NCBI GenBank assembly: GCA_019359615.1
Contig: JAHHHA010000022.1
Location: 1-64,000 of the forward strand
Source: Cyanosarcina radialis HA8281-LM2
GTDB taxonomy: Bacteria; Cyanobacteriota; Cyanobacteriia; Cyanobacteriales; CCAP-1448
DNA: 64,000 nt
Direction: 5' to 3'
Shown here piece after piece: positions 1 through 9,372 of this stretch; position 1 is the stretch's first letter; every line of letters begins with the position of its first letter. Under the pieces are notes generated by a model, which saw nothing but the letters and a program-made list of their open reading frames with translations, did not search any database and was not told the DNA's origin. The position numbers and the translations under genes were made by a program.

Positions 1-571
1 TTTTTGATAACAAGTAAAAACCGTAACATATGGTAAATTCAACAGTGTATCTAGGTGAAAATCCATTTTGAAATCGTGGTAAAATGTAGCTTAAGCTACA
101 TTTTACCACGCGATGTCCGAAGAGCCGGGATTTGGTTTCATATTGACTTGCGGCATAGATTCTTTGGGTTAAAAACTCATTGCTGGCAGCCAGCCAAATA
201 GCAGCAATGTTGTCAAAGTTTAAAGTAATTACCAACTCAGGTAATAGCGCCGAGCCTTCCATGACTAATTTTTCTGATGAGGGATCGGTGGCGTGGAAAG
301 TGACAATATCTTCGATAAGCGGCCAGACATTTTTTCTGTAGTGCGCTAGGACATCCTCAATCAGTTCGTCTGCTGAGAGCGATCGATAATGGTCGGCTAC
401 GCGTTCGGGAATATCCTGGGGTTTGGCTCGCCACGGACATCCAGGATGTCGAGCTAGTTTATCTGTCGAACAGTAATCCCTTTTGAGATGAGATGCCAGA
501 GATCGGGCAAGAGTTGATTTGCCCACATGAGAGGAGCCTCCGATGAGTAAAACTCTGCGATCGCCAAGCAT
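1..571 (-). CDS. P-loop kinase-like ATPase, partial
   Basis: Reading leftward from an ATG at 571 the frame is open to the window edge. The N-terminus has a Walker A motif (GGSSHVGKST) preceded by a hydrophobic strand (RVLLI), followed by a conserved-looking stretch with STDKLARHPG, so it resembles small AAA/kinase-fold proteins related to 2-phosphoglycerate or nucleoside kinases; the substrate is unknown. Up to about residue 150 (SQYETKS) it reads as a normal soluble domain. After that the frame passes through a 34-bp perfect palindrome at 76-109 and becomes an unlikely sequence, so the true C-terminus may be lost to an insertion or deletion. Preceding DNA shows no strong ribosome site. Kinase fold is likely; function is not recognised. 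Confidence 0.6.
   Translation of the reverse strand, partial: MLGDRRVLLIGGSSHVGKSTLARSLASHLKRDYCSTDKLARHPGCPWRAKPQDIPERVADHYRSLSADELIEDVLAHYRKNVWPLIEDIVTFHATDPSSEKLVMEGSALLPELVITLNFDNIAAIWLAASNEFLTQRIYAASQYETKSRLFGHRVVKCSLSYILPRFQNGFSPRYTVEFTICYGFYLLSK
76..109. repeat. 34-bp perfect palindrome
   Basis: The two 17-base arms (GTGGTAAAATGTAGCTT and its complement) meet without a loop. It lies in the 3' part of the partial kinase frame and could be an element end, a recombination scar or the terminator-like end of the gene. Confidence 0.8.
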
Positions 572-912
572 ATATTTTGGATGATTTTGTGCGCCTAACT
601 ATTGTATCGATCGCAGTGGTTATTTACCCAATCGTGTTAAGCACTATCGCTATACGGACTTTTTTTGTATAGCTACAAATACCCTGCGGTAAGGTTTGCG
701 CCTACATTCCCCATGGCTTAACAGCATCGGATTGGCGATCGATGGTGAATTAAATTGCCATCTGACTTTTTCTGACTTTTTGTAACTATAGCTCTTGAAA
801 GTCGATTGAAAACTAATAACTTTTCCTGACTTTTTCAGGCTGCAAAATCCAAAAACATATCGGAAGATGAAAACATCAACTCAACCAATCCAATGAATTA
901 GGAAAATTAAAA
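572..912. other. Intergenic region upstream of the repeat-protein gene
   Basis: About 340 bases without a gene, between two divergently transcribed genes. It holds short direct repeats of CTGACTTTTT (near 765-785 and 825-836) and an AT-rich stretch before the 913 start. Promoters for both genes must lie here, but no confident -10/-35 pair can be named. Confidence 0.5.
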
Positions 913-2301
913 ATGTTCGGGCATCCTCATTTTGGCACTTTCAAAAAGTTAGTTTTAGGAGGCGCGATCGCTTCTCTCATGGGTCATAGCTTACCCGCTA
1001 TGGCGCAAACTGGTTGGCAGTTTAACCCGTCTACTATTGTCAATATCAATGGCACGTTATACTTTAGTGCTTTTACACCAGGCACTGGCTGGGAGTTGTG
1101 GAAGAGTAACGGCACCAAAGCTGGCACGGTTCTGGTCAAAGACATCAATCCTGGAAGCGGTAGTTCTTTTCCTCAAGGTCTCACCAATGTCAATGGGACG
1201 GTGTTCTTTAGTGCCGATAACGGCATAACAGGAGGAGAACTGTGGAAGAGTAACGGCACCGCCGCTGGCACGGTTCTGGTCAAAGACATTTTTCCTGGAT
1301 TCGGTAGTTCTTTTACTCAATTTCTCACCAATGTCAATGGCACGGCATTCTTTAGGGCTACTAATGGCGCTCAGGGAGTTGAACTGTGGAAGAGTAACGG
1401 TACCACCGCTGGCACTGTTGTTGTCAAAGACATCAATCTTGGAGGCGGTAATTCTAGTCCTGAAGATCTCACCAATGTCAATGGCACGGCGTTCTTTAGT
1501 GCCACTAATAGCACAGCAGGAACGGAACTGTGGATTAGTAACGGTACCGAGGCTGGCACGGTTCTGGTCAAAGACATCCTTCCTGGAAGCGGTAGTTCTA
1601 TTCCTCAAGATCTCACCGATGTCAATGGCACGGTGTTCTTTACGGCCGCTAATAACACTCAGGGAGTTGAACTGTGGAAGAGTAACGGTACCACCGCTGG
1701 CACGGTTCTGGTCAGAGACATCCTTCCTGGAAGCAGTGGTTCTTCCCCATCCAATCTCACCAATGTCAATGGCACGCTGTTCTTTACTGCCACTAATAGC
1801 ACAGCGGGACGGGAACTGTGGAAGAGCAACGGCACCGCCGCTGGCACCGTTCTGCTCAAAGACATCAATCCTGGAAGTAATAGTTCTAACCTGTTCGCTC
1901 TCACCAATGCCAATGGGAAGTTGCTCTTTACTGCCAATAATGGCACAGCAGGAATAGAACTATGGATGAGTAACGGTATCGGCACGGTTCTGCTCAAAGA
2001 CATCAATCCTGGAAGTAATAGTTCTAACCCAAACAATCTCACCAATGTCAATGGCACGGTGTTTTTTAGTGCCGATAATGGCACAGCAGGAAGGGAACTG
2101 TGGAAGAGCAACGGTACCGTCGCTGGCACGGTTCCGGTCAAAGACATCAGTCCTGGAAGCGGTAGTTCTTTTCCTCAAGGTCTCACCAATGTCAATGGCA
2201 CGTTGTTCTTTGGGGCTAACAGCGATGGCACATCCAGCTTGCCGCAGGAACTGTGGAAGAGTAATGGTACTGCCGCTAGCACAGTCAAGGTTTTCCCCTA
2301 G
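913..2301 (+). CDS. Exported ELWxxDGT-repeat protein
   Basis: This 462-residue protein starts with a Sec-type signal (basic start, hydrophobic core ending SLPAMAQ near residue 32), so it is exported. The rest is tandem copies of a 48-residue unit with the core ELWKSNGTTAGTVLVKDI, a linker of the type NPGSGSS, and LTNVNGT. This is the ELWxxDGT repeat family of bacterial surface proteins, with N in place of the first D in most copies. The units probably form a beta-propeller or beta-solenoid; the role is unknown. There is no PEP-CTERM, LPXTG or type I secretion tail. One unit is two residues shorter (SNGIGTVLL). Two hairpin terminators follow. Family assignment is firm, function unknown. Confidence 0.85.
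   Translation: MFGHPHFGTFKKLVLGGAIASLMGHSLPAMAQTGWQFNPSTIVNINGTLYFSAFTPGTGWELWKSNGTKAGTVLVKDINPGSGSSFPQGLTNVNGTVFFSADNGITGGELWKSNGTAAGTVLVKDIFPGFGSSFTQFLTNVNGTAFFRATNGAQGVELWKSNGTTAGTVVVKDINLGGGNSSPEDLTNVNGTAFFSATNSTAGTELWISNGTEAGTVLVKDILPGSGSSIPQDLTDVNGTVFFTAANNTQGVELWKSNGTTAGTVLVRDILPGSSGSSPSNLTNVNGTLFFTATNSTAGRELWKSNGTAAGTVLLKDINPGSNSSNLFALTNANGKLLFTANNGTAGIELWMSNGIGTVLLKDINPGSNSSNPNNLTNVNGTVFFSADNGTAGRELWKSNGTVAGTVPVKDISPGSGSSFPQGLTNVNGTLFFGANSDGTSSLPQELWKSNGTAASTVKVFP
1039..2283 (+). repeat. 144-bp coding tandem repeats
   Basis: The marker ACCAATGTCAATGG or a close variant recurs at about 1183, 1327, 1471, 1615, 1759, 1903, 2041 and 2185. The spacing is exactly 144 bases except for one 138-base interval, a 6-base in-frame deletion. 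The strong nucleotide identity implies recent amplification or gene conversion. Confidence 0.9.
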
Positions 2302-2359
2302 TTCGAGGTAATGGGTAGCTCAGTTCTCAGTTGGAGGGGCTACACTTCGACCTCTCACC

Positions 2360-2388
2360 AAACCCCTACCCTGCAAGGGTAGGGGTTT
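2360..2388 (+). terminator. Hairpin after the repeat-protein gene
   Basis: A perfect 13-base stem (AAACCCCTACCCT and its complement) with a GCA loop, followed by GAGTTTT. It lies 58 bases after the stop at 2301. It is plausible as a terminator, although the same sequence type is a dispersed cyanobacterial repeat. Confidence 0.55.
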
Positions 2389-2407
2389 GAGTTTTCCCCA
2401 TTACCAG

Positions 2408-2466
2408 CCCAAGGCGATCGCTTTGGAAAATTTGCCACCAGCAATAGCGATCGCCTTGGGTTTTTT
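2408..2466 (+). terminator. HIP1-based Rho-independent terminator
   Basis: A perfect 15-base stem (CCCAAGGCGATCGCT at 2408-2422 and its complement at 2446-2460) is followed directly by TTTTTT. Both arms contain a HIP1 core. It ends the 913-2301 transcription unit before the dehydrogenase gene. Confidence 0.75.
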
Positions 2467-2542
2467 AGATGGGGGCGTAAGGCTTTGCGCCCCTACAGGG
2501 CATCTATGATGTATTTGAACAACGAACGAGCGACAACGAACG

Positions 2543-3298
2543 ATGAACGATCGACAAATCGTGCTAATTAGCGGTGCTAGCAGCGGAATTGGGGCTGCTT
2601 GCGCGAAAGTTTTTGCCCGTGCTGGTGCAAAACTGATTTTATTAGCCAGACGGCAGGAACGATTAGAACAATTAGCTATGGAACTTGCCTGTGAGACGTA
2701 TTTGTTAGCTCTCGACGTGCGCGATCGCCAGCAAGTAGAATCGGCTCTATCATCTCTTCCCACACCGTGGTCTGAAGTCGATATTTTAATTAATAATGCT
2801 GGTCTTTCTAGAGGTTTAGATAAGCTGGATCGAGGCGACATCCAAGATTGGGAAGAAATGATCGATACCAACATTAAAGGGTTGCTGTATATGACGCGAT
2901 CGCTTTTGCCGGGAATGGTGAATCGCGATCGAGGACATATCATCAATATCGGTTCGATCGCCGGACATCAAGCCTATCCTGGCGGTAATGTTTATTGTGG
3001 GTCTAAAGCCGCCGTCAGAATAATTTCAGAAGGTTTGAAACAAGATCTTTTAGGCACTTCTGTACGGGTAAGTTGCATCGATCCTGGAATGGTAGAAACA
3101 GAGTTTAGCCAAGTGAGATTTCACGGCGATACAGAACGCGCCCAAAAAGTTTACCAGGGCTTAACCCCCTTAACCCCAGAAGATGTGGCTGATGTAGTAT
3201 TTTTCTGTGCCACCAGACCGCCGCACGTTAATATCAGCGAAGTCCTCCTAGTCCCGACCGCTCAAGCTACTGCTACCCTAGTGCATCGACAAGTTTGA
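2543..3298 (+). CDS. Short-chain dehydrogenase/reductase (YdfG-like)
   Basis: A 251-residue cytoplasmic NAD(P)-dependent oxidoreductase of the classical SDR type. Visible motifs in order: nucleotide-binding GASSGIG at residues 11-17, NNAG at 84-87, catalytic Ser138 in NIGSIAG, and catalytic Tyr151/Lys155 in YCGSK. The basic ARR after the second beta strand favours NADPH. The C-terminal pattern (ISEVLLVPT) resembles E. coli YdfG, which oxidises L-allo-threonine and 3-hydroxy acids; the actual substrate cannot be read from sequence. Length is normal. It stands alone, with a strong terminator just upstream and a divergent neighbour downstream. Confidence 0.9.
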   Translation: MNDRQIVLISGASSGIGAACAKVFARAGAKLILLARRQERLEQLAMELACETYLLALDVRDRQQVESALSSLPTPWSEVDILINNAGLSRGLDKLDRGDIQDWEEMIDTNIKGLLYMTRSLLPGMVNRDRGHIINIGSIAGHQAYPGGNVYCGSKAAVRIISEGLKQDLLGTSVRVSCIDPGMVETEFSQVRFHGDTERAQKVYQGLTPLTPEDVADVVFFCATRPPHVNISEVLLVPTAQATATLVHRQV

Positions 3299-3402
3299 GT
3301 CTAGAAGAGAGAGCATAGAAGGCAGAAGAGCAGCCCTTCGACAACGCTCGGGGCAAGAGGGGCAGAGGGAAAAATTAACAACTGACAACTGAACTCTCGT
3401 AC

Positions 3403-3422
3403 AGACGTAGCATACTACGTCT
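3403..3422. repeat. Short palindromic repeat AGACGTAG...CTACGTCT
   Basis: An 8-base stem with a CATA loop in the gap between two convergent genes. It belongs to a family of AGACGNGA-like palindromes also seen near 11107 and inside nrdJ at 42393. Confidence 0.5.
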
Positions 3423-3448
3423 CTACTCCTGAACTCTTGTATTCTGAT

Positions 3449-3985
3449 TTAAAATCTCCAGCCAATGCCGCCTTGAACTGAGATTGCCGTACCGCCGCCA
3501 TCTTGGTAGGCATTGGGAGCGATGATGGCATTACCAAAGATCACTGCTTTGCTGTTGGGCAGAGCGTAATCGATTCCAGGTTGCAAAGCTAAACCAGTCT
3601 TGTTACCTACAGGTGTTGGCTCGTCTCCAGCCGCAAACACTACTCCCGCGCCTAAGTAAGCATCAGTTTGCCAGCTAAGGGGAAAGTCGTAAGAAATGGT
3701 AGGGACGATCGCTTGATTGGAGCCAATGAGAGCCTGGGTTCGCAATGAAAATGGGGCTTCTAAAAACTTGTAACGGACGCTAATCGTTCCCCCAGGAGAA
3801 GTGCTTTCACCATTTCCACTCTCGCTCACGCCCATATTAGCCCCGACTCCGACATAACTGCCATAAGCAGCTTGAGCCAAAGCCGAACTAGGAGCGATCG
3901 TTAAACCCACAGATGCAGTAATTATTCCTAGCGCCGCTACTCTCGATCCCGACCACACACCATTCAGACGCTTCATTTCCTTCAC
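3449..3985 (-). CDS. Small outer-membrane beta-barrel protein
   Basis: A 178-residue protein with a signal peptide (hydrophobic segment ending SSALAQA near residue 39), followed by alternating polar/hydrophobic strands (YVGVGANMGV, TISVRYKF, SVQGGIGWRF). It ends in Phe, the outer-membrane barrel insertion signature. The size fits an eight-stranded barrel of the OmpW/OmpA-barrel type. Function is unknown; a narrow pore or lipid-binding role is possible. It is divergent from rpsP, with about 217 bases between them that must hold both promoters. Confidence 0.75.
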   Translation of the reverse strand: MKEMKRLNGVWSGSRVAALGIITASVGLTIAPSSALAQAAYGSYVGVGANMGVSESGNGESTSPGGTISVRYKFLEAPFSLRTQALIGSNQAIVPTISYDFPLSWQTDAYLGAGVVFAAGDEPTPVGNKTGLALQPGIDYALPNSKAVIFGNAIIAPNAYQDGGGTAISVQGGIGWRF

Positions 3986-4202
3986 TCCTCAATTTCTCTC
4001 TAGATGCCGATCGCCTCCAGCTTAACTCACCCCGAACCAGAAATCATCACCCAACTTGCCTATTAAAACCTGCGATTTTCCTCTTGCTATATAAAGAGCC
4101 ATCTGGCCTACTAGCACTAGAGAAATTTACCTCGCTCGACTCATGCGATCGGAAAATTCTGCTGGAATGACGTAAAATCAGACAGGAGATTTATTTTTCA
4201 AC

Positions 4203-4451
4203 ATGGTCAAACTTAGATTAAAACGATTCGGAAAGAAGCGAGAAGCCAGCTACCGTATAGTAGCGATTTCATCTCTGTCTCGCCGCGAAGCTCTACCTTT
4301 GGAAGAACTAGGATTCTACAATCCCAGAACTCACGAAACTCGCTTAGACGTACCGGGAATAGTCCGGCGGCTACAACAAGGGGCACAGCCTACTAGCACC
4401 GTGCGCCGCATTCTCGAAAAAGCTAACGTTTTTGAACAAGTCCGTGCCTGA
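4203..4451 (+). CDS. rpsP: 30S ribosomal protein S16
   Basis: An 82-residue protein with the hallmark start [18 protein letters not shown] and the [11 protein letters not shown] block, full length for bacterial S16. S16 is an assembly protein of the small subunit body. An AGGAG site (CAGGAGATTT) precedes the ATG. It is followed closely by khpA and then phoH, a conserved cyanobacterial order that ties ribosome assembly to RNA handling. Confidence 0.98.
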   Translation: MVKLRLKRFGKKREASYRIVAISSLSRREALPLEELGFYNPRTHETRLDVPGIVRRLQQGAQPTSTVRRILEKANVFEQVRA

Positions 4452-4455
4452 ATCC

Positions 4456-4857
4456 ATGGTAGCGTCTTCTCCTTTGCCCGCCTCTAGCCCCAATTATGTT
4501 GAATTGGTGCGCTTTCTCGTACAACCATTTTTAGACGCACCAGATTCGCTGATCGTAGACTGCGAAATGCTACCATCTAAGTCGCGAATCTGGATTCGGC
4601 TGGCTTTTGAAGGTACGGACAAGGGACGGGTTTACGGTCGTGGCGGTCGCAATCTTCAGGCCATTCGGGCCGTGCTGGCAGCTTCTGCCCAAGCAGCGGG
4701 TCAATCTGTATATTTAGATATATACGGTAGCAATGCTGCGCACTCGGAAAAAGACAATAACTCCGGTGGAGAGGAAGGCAGTCGCCGCTCTCGGCCGATG
4801 GGGAGAAATGGCGGTAATAGAAGATCTCCACCTCCGAGAACTCGTCCCCGAAATTAG
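4456..4857 (+). CDS. khpA: KH-domain RNA-binding protein KhpA
   Basis: A 133-residue protein when read from the ATG at 4456; the frame also opens at a TTG (4432) and GTG (4444) overlapping the rpsP end, and the ATG start is preferred because it gives the usual N-terminus. The single KH domain (LIVDCEML to YLDIYGS) holds the RNA-binding GRGG loop (RVYGRGGRNLQAIR). In other bacteria KhpA pairs with KhpB to bind many transcripts. The C-terminal tail is unusually long, basic and Gly/Arg-rich (SRRSRPMGRNGGNRRS), which may add RNA affinity. The start is 4 bases past the rpsP stop, so translation is probably coupled. Confidence 0.93.
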   Translation: MVASSPLPASSPNYVELVRFLVQPFLDAPDSLIVDCEMLPSKSRIWIRLAFEGTDKGRVYGRGGRNLQAIRAVLAASAQAAGQSVYLDIYGSNAAHSEKDNNSGGEEGSRRSRPMGRNGGNRRSPPPRTRPRN

Positions 4858-5041
4858 TCATTAACAAGTCAAAAGTCAAAATCTGGTTTTTGGAGGCAGC
4901 TTGAACTTCCACCAAAAACCATCGTTTTTTAGTGTTGCTACAGATATTGAAGTCATCTCTGGTGTTGGCAGTTAAAAGCAATTGTTATGGATCGAGATTT
5001 AGAATTAAAGTCAGAAAACCACAGCGATCGCCATAGAGATA

Positions 5042-5986
5042 TTGAAAACATTTCAGTTACCAAGTAGTGAAAGCGCGATCGCTCTAGCAGGCAGTCGCGA
5101 AGAAAACATCAAAATTCTATCCCAGCAAACGGGTGCGGCTGTAGTCTTGCGAGGGCAAGAATTGCTGATTTCTGGCACGCCCAAACAAGAAGAAAGAACT
5201 TTCGAGATCGTGCGATCGCTCAAACCTATATGGCAAGCAGGCAAGCCGATCTCCAAAGTCGATATTCGCACCGCCGCGCAAGCTCTCGATACGGGCCGTC
5301 AAGAATTACTTCAAGCCATGCAAGAGCGAATCTTGGGGCGAACCCGTCGCGGCGAAGACATTCGAGCCAAAACCCTAGCTCAGTGGCAGTATATCGAGTC
5401 GATTCGTACCAAAGATCTGACTTTTTGCATCGGCCCTTCTGGCACTGGCAAGACATTTCTAGCAGCAACAATTGCCGCTCAGGCTTTACTCAAAGACGAA
5501 TACGAACGATTGATACTAACTCGTCCGGCGGTTGAGGCTGGAGAAAAATTAGGTTTTCTCCCAGGCGACTTGCAGCAAAAAGTCAATCCTTTTTTGCGCC
5601 CTCTATACGATGCCTTGTACGAATTCATCGAACCGGAGAGGATTCCCAACTTGATGGAACGAGGGGTAATTGAAGTCGCTCCCCTAGCTTATATGCGGGG
5701 TCGCACTCTCAGTAATGCTTTCGTCATCGTCGATGAAGCCCAAAATACTACACCTGCCCAGATCAAAATGGTGCTAACTCGCCTCGGTTTTGGTTCGCGG
5801 ATGGTAGTCACTGGCGACGTTACCCAAACCGACTTGCCGATGCACCAAGAATCTGGATTAGCGATCGCCCAAAAAATCCTGCAAAATGTGGAAGGGATTG
5901 CCTTTTGTCATCTAACTAAAGCCGATGTCGTTCGCCACCCCCTAGTCGAACGAATTGTTGCCGCCTACGAGAAGCACGAACAATAA
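5042..5986 (+). CDS. phoH: PhoH-family RNA-associated ATPase
   Basis: A 314-residue protein with an N-terminal KH-like segment (residues 5-65) and a PhoH ATPase domain: Walker A GPSGTGKT at 131-138 and Walker B VIVDEAQN at 228-235. PhoH-like proteins are thought to act in RNA processing and 16S rRNA maturation. The start is odd: the frame opens at a TTG with no clear ribosome site and no in-frame ATG upstream before a stop at 5006. A short frame in another register from ATG 4987 (MDRDLELKSENHS...) ends at 5067 within this gene's start, so the N-terminus may have been altered by a frameshift, or TTG is used. The rest is intact. Confidence 0.93.
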   Translation: MKTFQLPSSESAIALAGSREENIKILSQQTGAAVVLRGQELLISGTPKQEERTFEIVRSLKPIWQAGKPISKVDIRTAAQALDTGRQELLQAMQERILGRTRRGEDIRAKTLAQWQYIESIRTKDLTFCIGPSGTGKTFLAATIAAQALLKDEYERLILTRPAVEAGEKLGFLPGDLQQKVNPFLRPLYDALYEFIEPERIPNLMERGVIEVAPLAYMRGRTLSNAFVIVDEAQNTTPAQIKMVLTRLGFGSRMVVTGDVTQTDLPMHQESGLAIAQKILQNVEGIAFCHLTKADVVRHPLVERIVAAYEKHEQ

Positions 5987-6010
5987 ACTACAAACAACGA
6001 TCGATTACTT

Positions 6011-6418
6011 ATGACTGCAACTGTCAAAGAATTTTTAGAAGCTTGCGAAAATCTGGGCACATTACGTTTAATTGTCACCAGTAGTGGTGCCGTCTTAGAA
6101 GCCCGTGGTGGGATTAGCAAGCTCTTTTATGCCGAATTACCGAAAGGCAAATATGCCAATATGCACACCGAAGGATTCGAGTTTCACTTGAATATGGATG
6201 CGATTAAAAAGGTGAAATTTGAAACTGGTGAAGCCAAACGAGGCAATTTTACTACTTACGCTATTCGCTTTTTAGATGCCAATGAGGAACCAGCATTAAG
6301 TTTGTTTTTGCAGTGGGGCAAACCAGGAGAATACGAACCGGGACAAGTCGAGGCCTGGCAGAGCCTGAAGGATAAATATGGAGAAATTTGGGAACCCGTT
6401 CCTGTAGAAGCGATTTGA
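6011..6418 (+). CDS. ChuX/HutX-like heme-utilisation family protein
   Basis: A 135-residue soluble protein, no signal peptide or membrane segment. The pattern (VKEFLEACENLGTLR, YANMHTEGFEFHL, LFLQWGKPGEYEPGQ) matches the cyanobacterial branch of the ChuX/HutX cytosolic heme-carrier family as I recall it; members bind heme or related tetrapyrroles and pass them to oxygenases. No heme-ligand residue can be assigned with certainty, so heme binding is inference. It follows phoH by 24 bases on the same strand and may share its transcript. Confidence 0.6.
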   Translation: MTATVKEFLEACENLGTLRLIVTSSGAVLEARGGISKLFYAELPKGKYANMHTEGFEFHLNMDAIKKVKFETGEAKRGNFTTYAIRFLDANEEPALSLFLQWGKPGEYEPGQVEAWQSLKDKYGEIWEPVPVEAI

Positions 6419-6446
6419 GGGAGGGGGGAGAAGGGGAGAGAGAATT

Positions 6447-6540
6447 CTTAACTCAACACTTAACACTCAACACTTCTCACTTCTTAAACTCCTGAACTCC
6501 TATAACTCAACACTCAACACTTAACACTCAACACTTCCTA
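6447..6540 (+). repeat. CAACACTTAACACT-type short tandem repeats
   Basis: Multiple imperfect copies of CAACACT/TTAACACT upstream of the riboswitch. The complementary motif GTGTTGAGTGTTGAG occurs at 32227-32260, so this is a dispersed simple-repeat family. Confidence 0.7.
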
Positions 6541-6566
6541 AAAGCAGTGATAGAATCTACACATAG

Positions 6567-6643
6567 CTAGGGGTGCCTGCTGTTTCAGGCTGAGATTACA
6601 CCCTGAGAACCTGAGTCCGGATAATACTGGCGGAGGGAAGCTG
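6567..6643 (+). promoter_or_regulatory. TPP riboswitch (THI element)
   Basis: The conserved blocks are all present: AGGGGTGCC, GGCTGAGATTACACCC, GAACCTGA and GGATAATACTGGCGGAGGGA. This is the thiamine pyrophosphate aptamer. It ends 22 bases before the thiC start, so ligand binding most likely hides the ribosome site and blocks thiC translation when TPP is plentiful. Confidence 0.95.
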
Positions 6644-6647
6644 ATAG

Positions 6648-8033
<1,386 letters not shown>

Positions 8034-8122
8034 AGGATGAATGATGAATGATGAAGGGCAAAGGGCATCGTTTATTCTCTGCCTCTCCCTTCTCCCCTCT
8101 CCGTGTCCCCCCTCTCCCCTCT

Positions 8123-9184
8123 CTACTCCTGGGGTGGATGAGTGAGGAAGGGCAGATCGACAATTTCACCGTCAACTTCTCCTACTTTGACTTGCAATCC
8201 CACGCCGCCAGCTTTAGTGCGGATGTATGCCAATCCTAAATGACCGCGATCGCTTGTCGTAAAACTGGTAAGTTTGCCTACCTTTTCCTCTCCGACAGTG
8301 ACGGCGGTTCCTGGCTCAACAGGGGCACTCAGTCGCACCCCCCAAAGGTGTTGCTTCACGCCCTTGTAGGTGTTGAGGCGGGCAATGGTTTCCTGCCCGA
8401 TGTAGCAGCCTTTTTCAAACGAAATTGTCTGCCACAAGCCCGCCTCTAAGGGATTGTAATCTTCTGTCAGTTCGCGATCGGGAACTGGTCTTCCTTGTTC
8501 GATTCGCAGTTGCTCCCAACGGTTTTCCCCTAAAGGTACTGCTCCTGCTGCCGCTAGTTGGATCCACAGGCTAGCAGCCCGATCGGCTGGGATAATAAAG
8601 GTATATCCTGGTAATGCCAAACCGCTACCCACAGCTATCTGGAATGTTAGATCTCCGATCGCCACTTGTTGGTGAGTAGCGTGGGGTTGGCCGATAATTT
8701 CTCCAATCCCTAACTTAAGGAGTAGTTCGTCGCTATTCGGTCCGATTAAGCTAAAAGTAGCAGTTTCTGCGGTAATATCCGTCAATTTGACCTTATCGGC
8801 AAAAAAGATGTAGCGATCGAGCCAGTCGATCAGTTGCTGGCGACGATGGGGAGAAACTAGCAATAAGACGCTATCTTCCATCAGATAAGCCGTAGCTAAA
8901 TCGATCGTCCTAGCAGTGGAAGTGACAAAAACCGTATCGCAGCCTTGTCCTGGTTTGAGACTTTGGAAATCGTTGGTACTCTGGTTGTGCAAAAATCGCA
9001 GTCGATCGGAGTCTGAAACTTGAATCCGTCCCCAATGAGAGCGATCGCTCAAGGCTACACCTGTCTTAGCAGCATTAATGGCAGCGATATCGTTACCAAA
9101 ACTGGCTGGTACGGCAATTTTGTTATCTGATGGCTCGAAGATCGCTCCGGCTAGAGTTTGAGCATCATGCAATTTTGACATCAT
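8123..9184 (-). CDS. ygfZ: YgfZ/GcvT-family folate-binding protein
   Basis: A 353-residue soluble protein of the aminomethyltransferase fold. The YgfZ signature KGCYIGQE is present near residue 264, with upstream LHNQSTNDFQ and LIGPNS blocks. YgfZ uses tetrahydrofolate to support repair or assembly of certain iron-sulfur enzymes, including MiaB-type tRNA modification. The signature cysteine argues against true glycine-cleavage GcvT. It is convergent with thiC and they are separated by a pyrimidine-rich stretch (CTCTCCCTTCTCCCC type, 8085-8125). Confidence 0.88.
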   Translation of the reverse strand: MMSKLHDAQTLAGAIFEPSDNKIAVPASFGNDIAAINAAKTGVALSDRSHWGRIQVSDSDRLRFLHNQSTNDFQSLKPGQGCDTVFVTSTARTIDLATAYLMEDSVLLLVSPHRRQQLIDWLDRYIFFADKVKLTDITAETATFSLIGPNSDELLLKLGIGEIIGQPHATHQQVAIGDLTFQIAVGSGLALPGYTFIIPADRAASLWIQLAAAGAVPLGENRWEQLRIEQGRPVPDRELTEDYNPLEAGLWQTISFEKGCYIGQETIARLNTYKGVKQHLWGVRLSAPVEPGTAVTVGEEKVGKLTSFTTSDRGHLGLAYIRTKAGGVGLQVKVGEVDGEIVDLPFLTHPPQE

Positions 9185-9332
9185 TGGAATTATGAATTTA
9201 TGAAGTCTAAAATTACGATACTTCTAAACCTACGGGATGTTTGTGTTTTTTAGACGCGATCGCCTTCTTATTATGGTTGTTCAACTGGATTCGATACGAT
9301 CCTAAATTTGGTTTCCAAAAACCCCTCTGGCT

Positions 9333-9355
9333 CCCCTCTCCTTGCAGGAGAGGGG
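9333..9355 (-). terminator. Hairpin after the double-linker gene
   Basis: A 10-base stem (CCCCTCTCCT with its complement, loop TGC). On the minus strand it lies 18 bases after the linker stop and a TTTTT tract follows about a dozen bases later. It may terminate the cpe cluster, though CCCCTCTCC hairpins are also a dispersed repeat here (52225, 56407). Confidence 0.45.
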
Positions 9356-9372
9356 CTGGGGGGTGAGGTTAG

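Noticed and set aside
1057-2178. Long reading frames antisense to the ELWxxDGT repeat gene
   Set aside because: They repeat with the same 144-base period, are mirrors of the real coding repeats, and have no signal peptide or family resemblance.
1039-2283. Possible CRISPR array
   Set aside because: The repeats are 144-base coding units without spacers, inside an intact reading frame; no cas gene is present.
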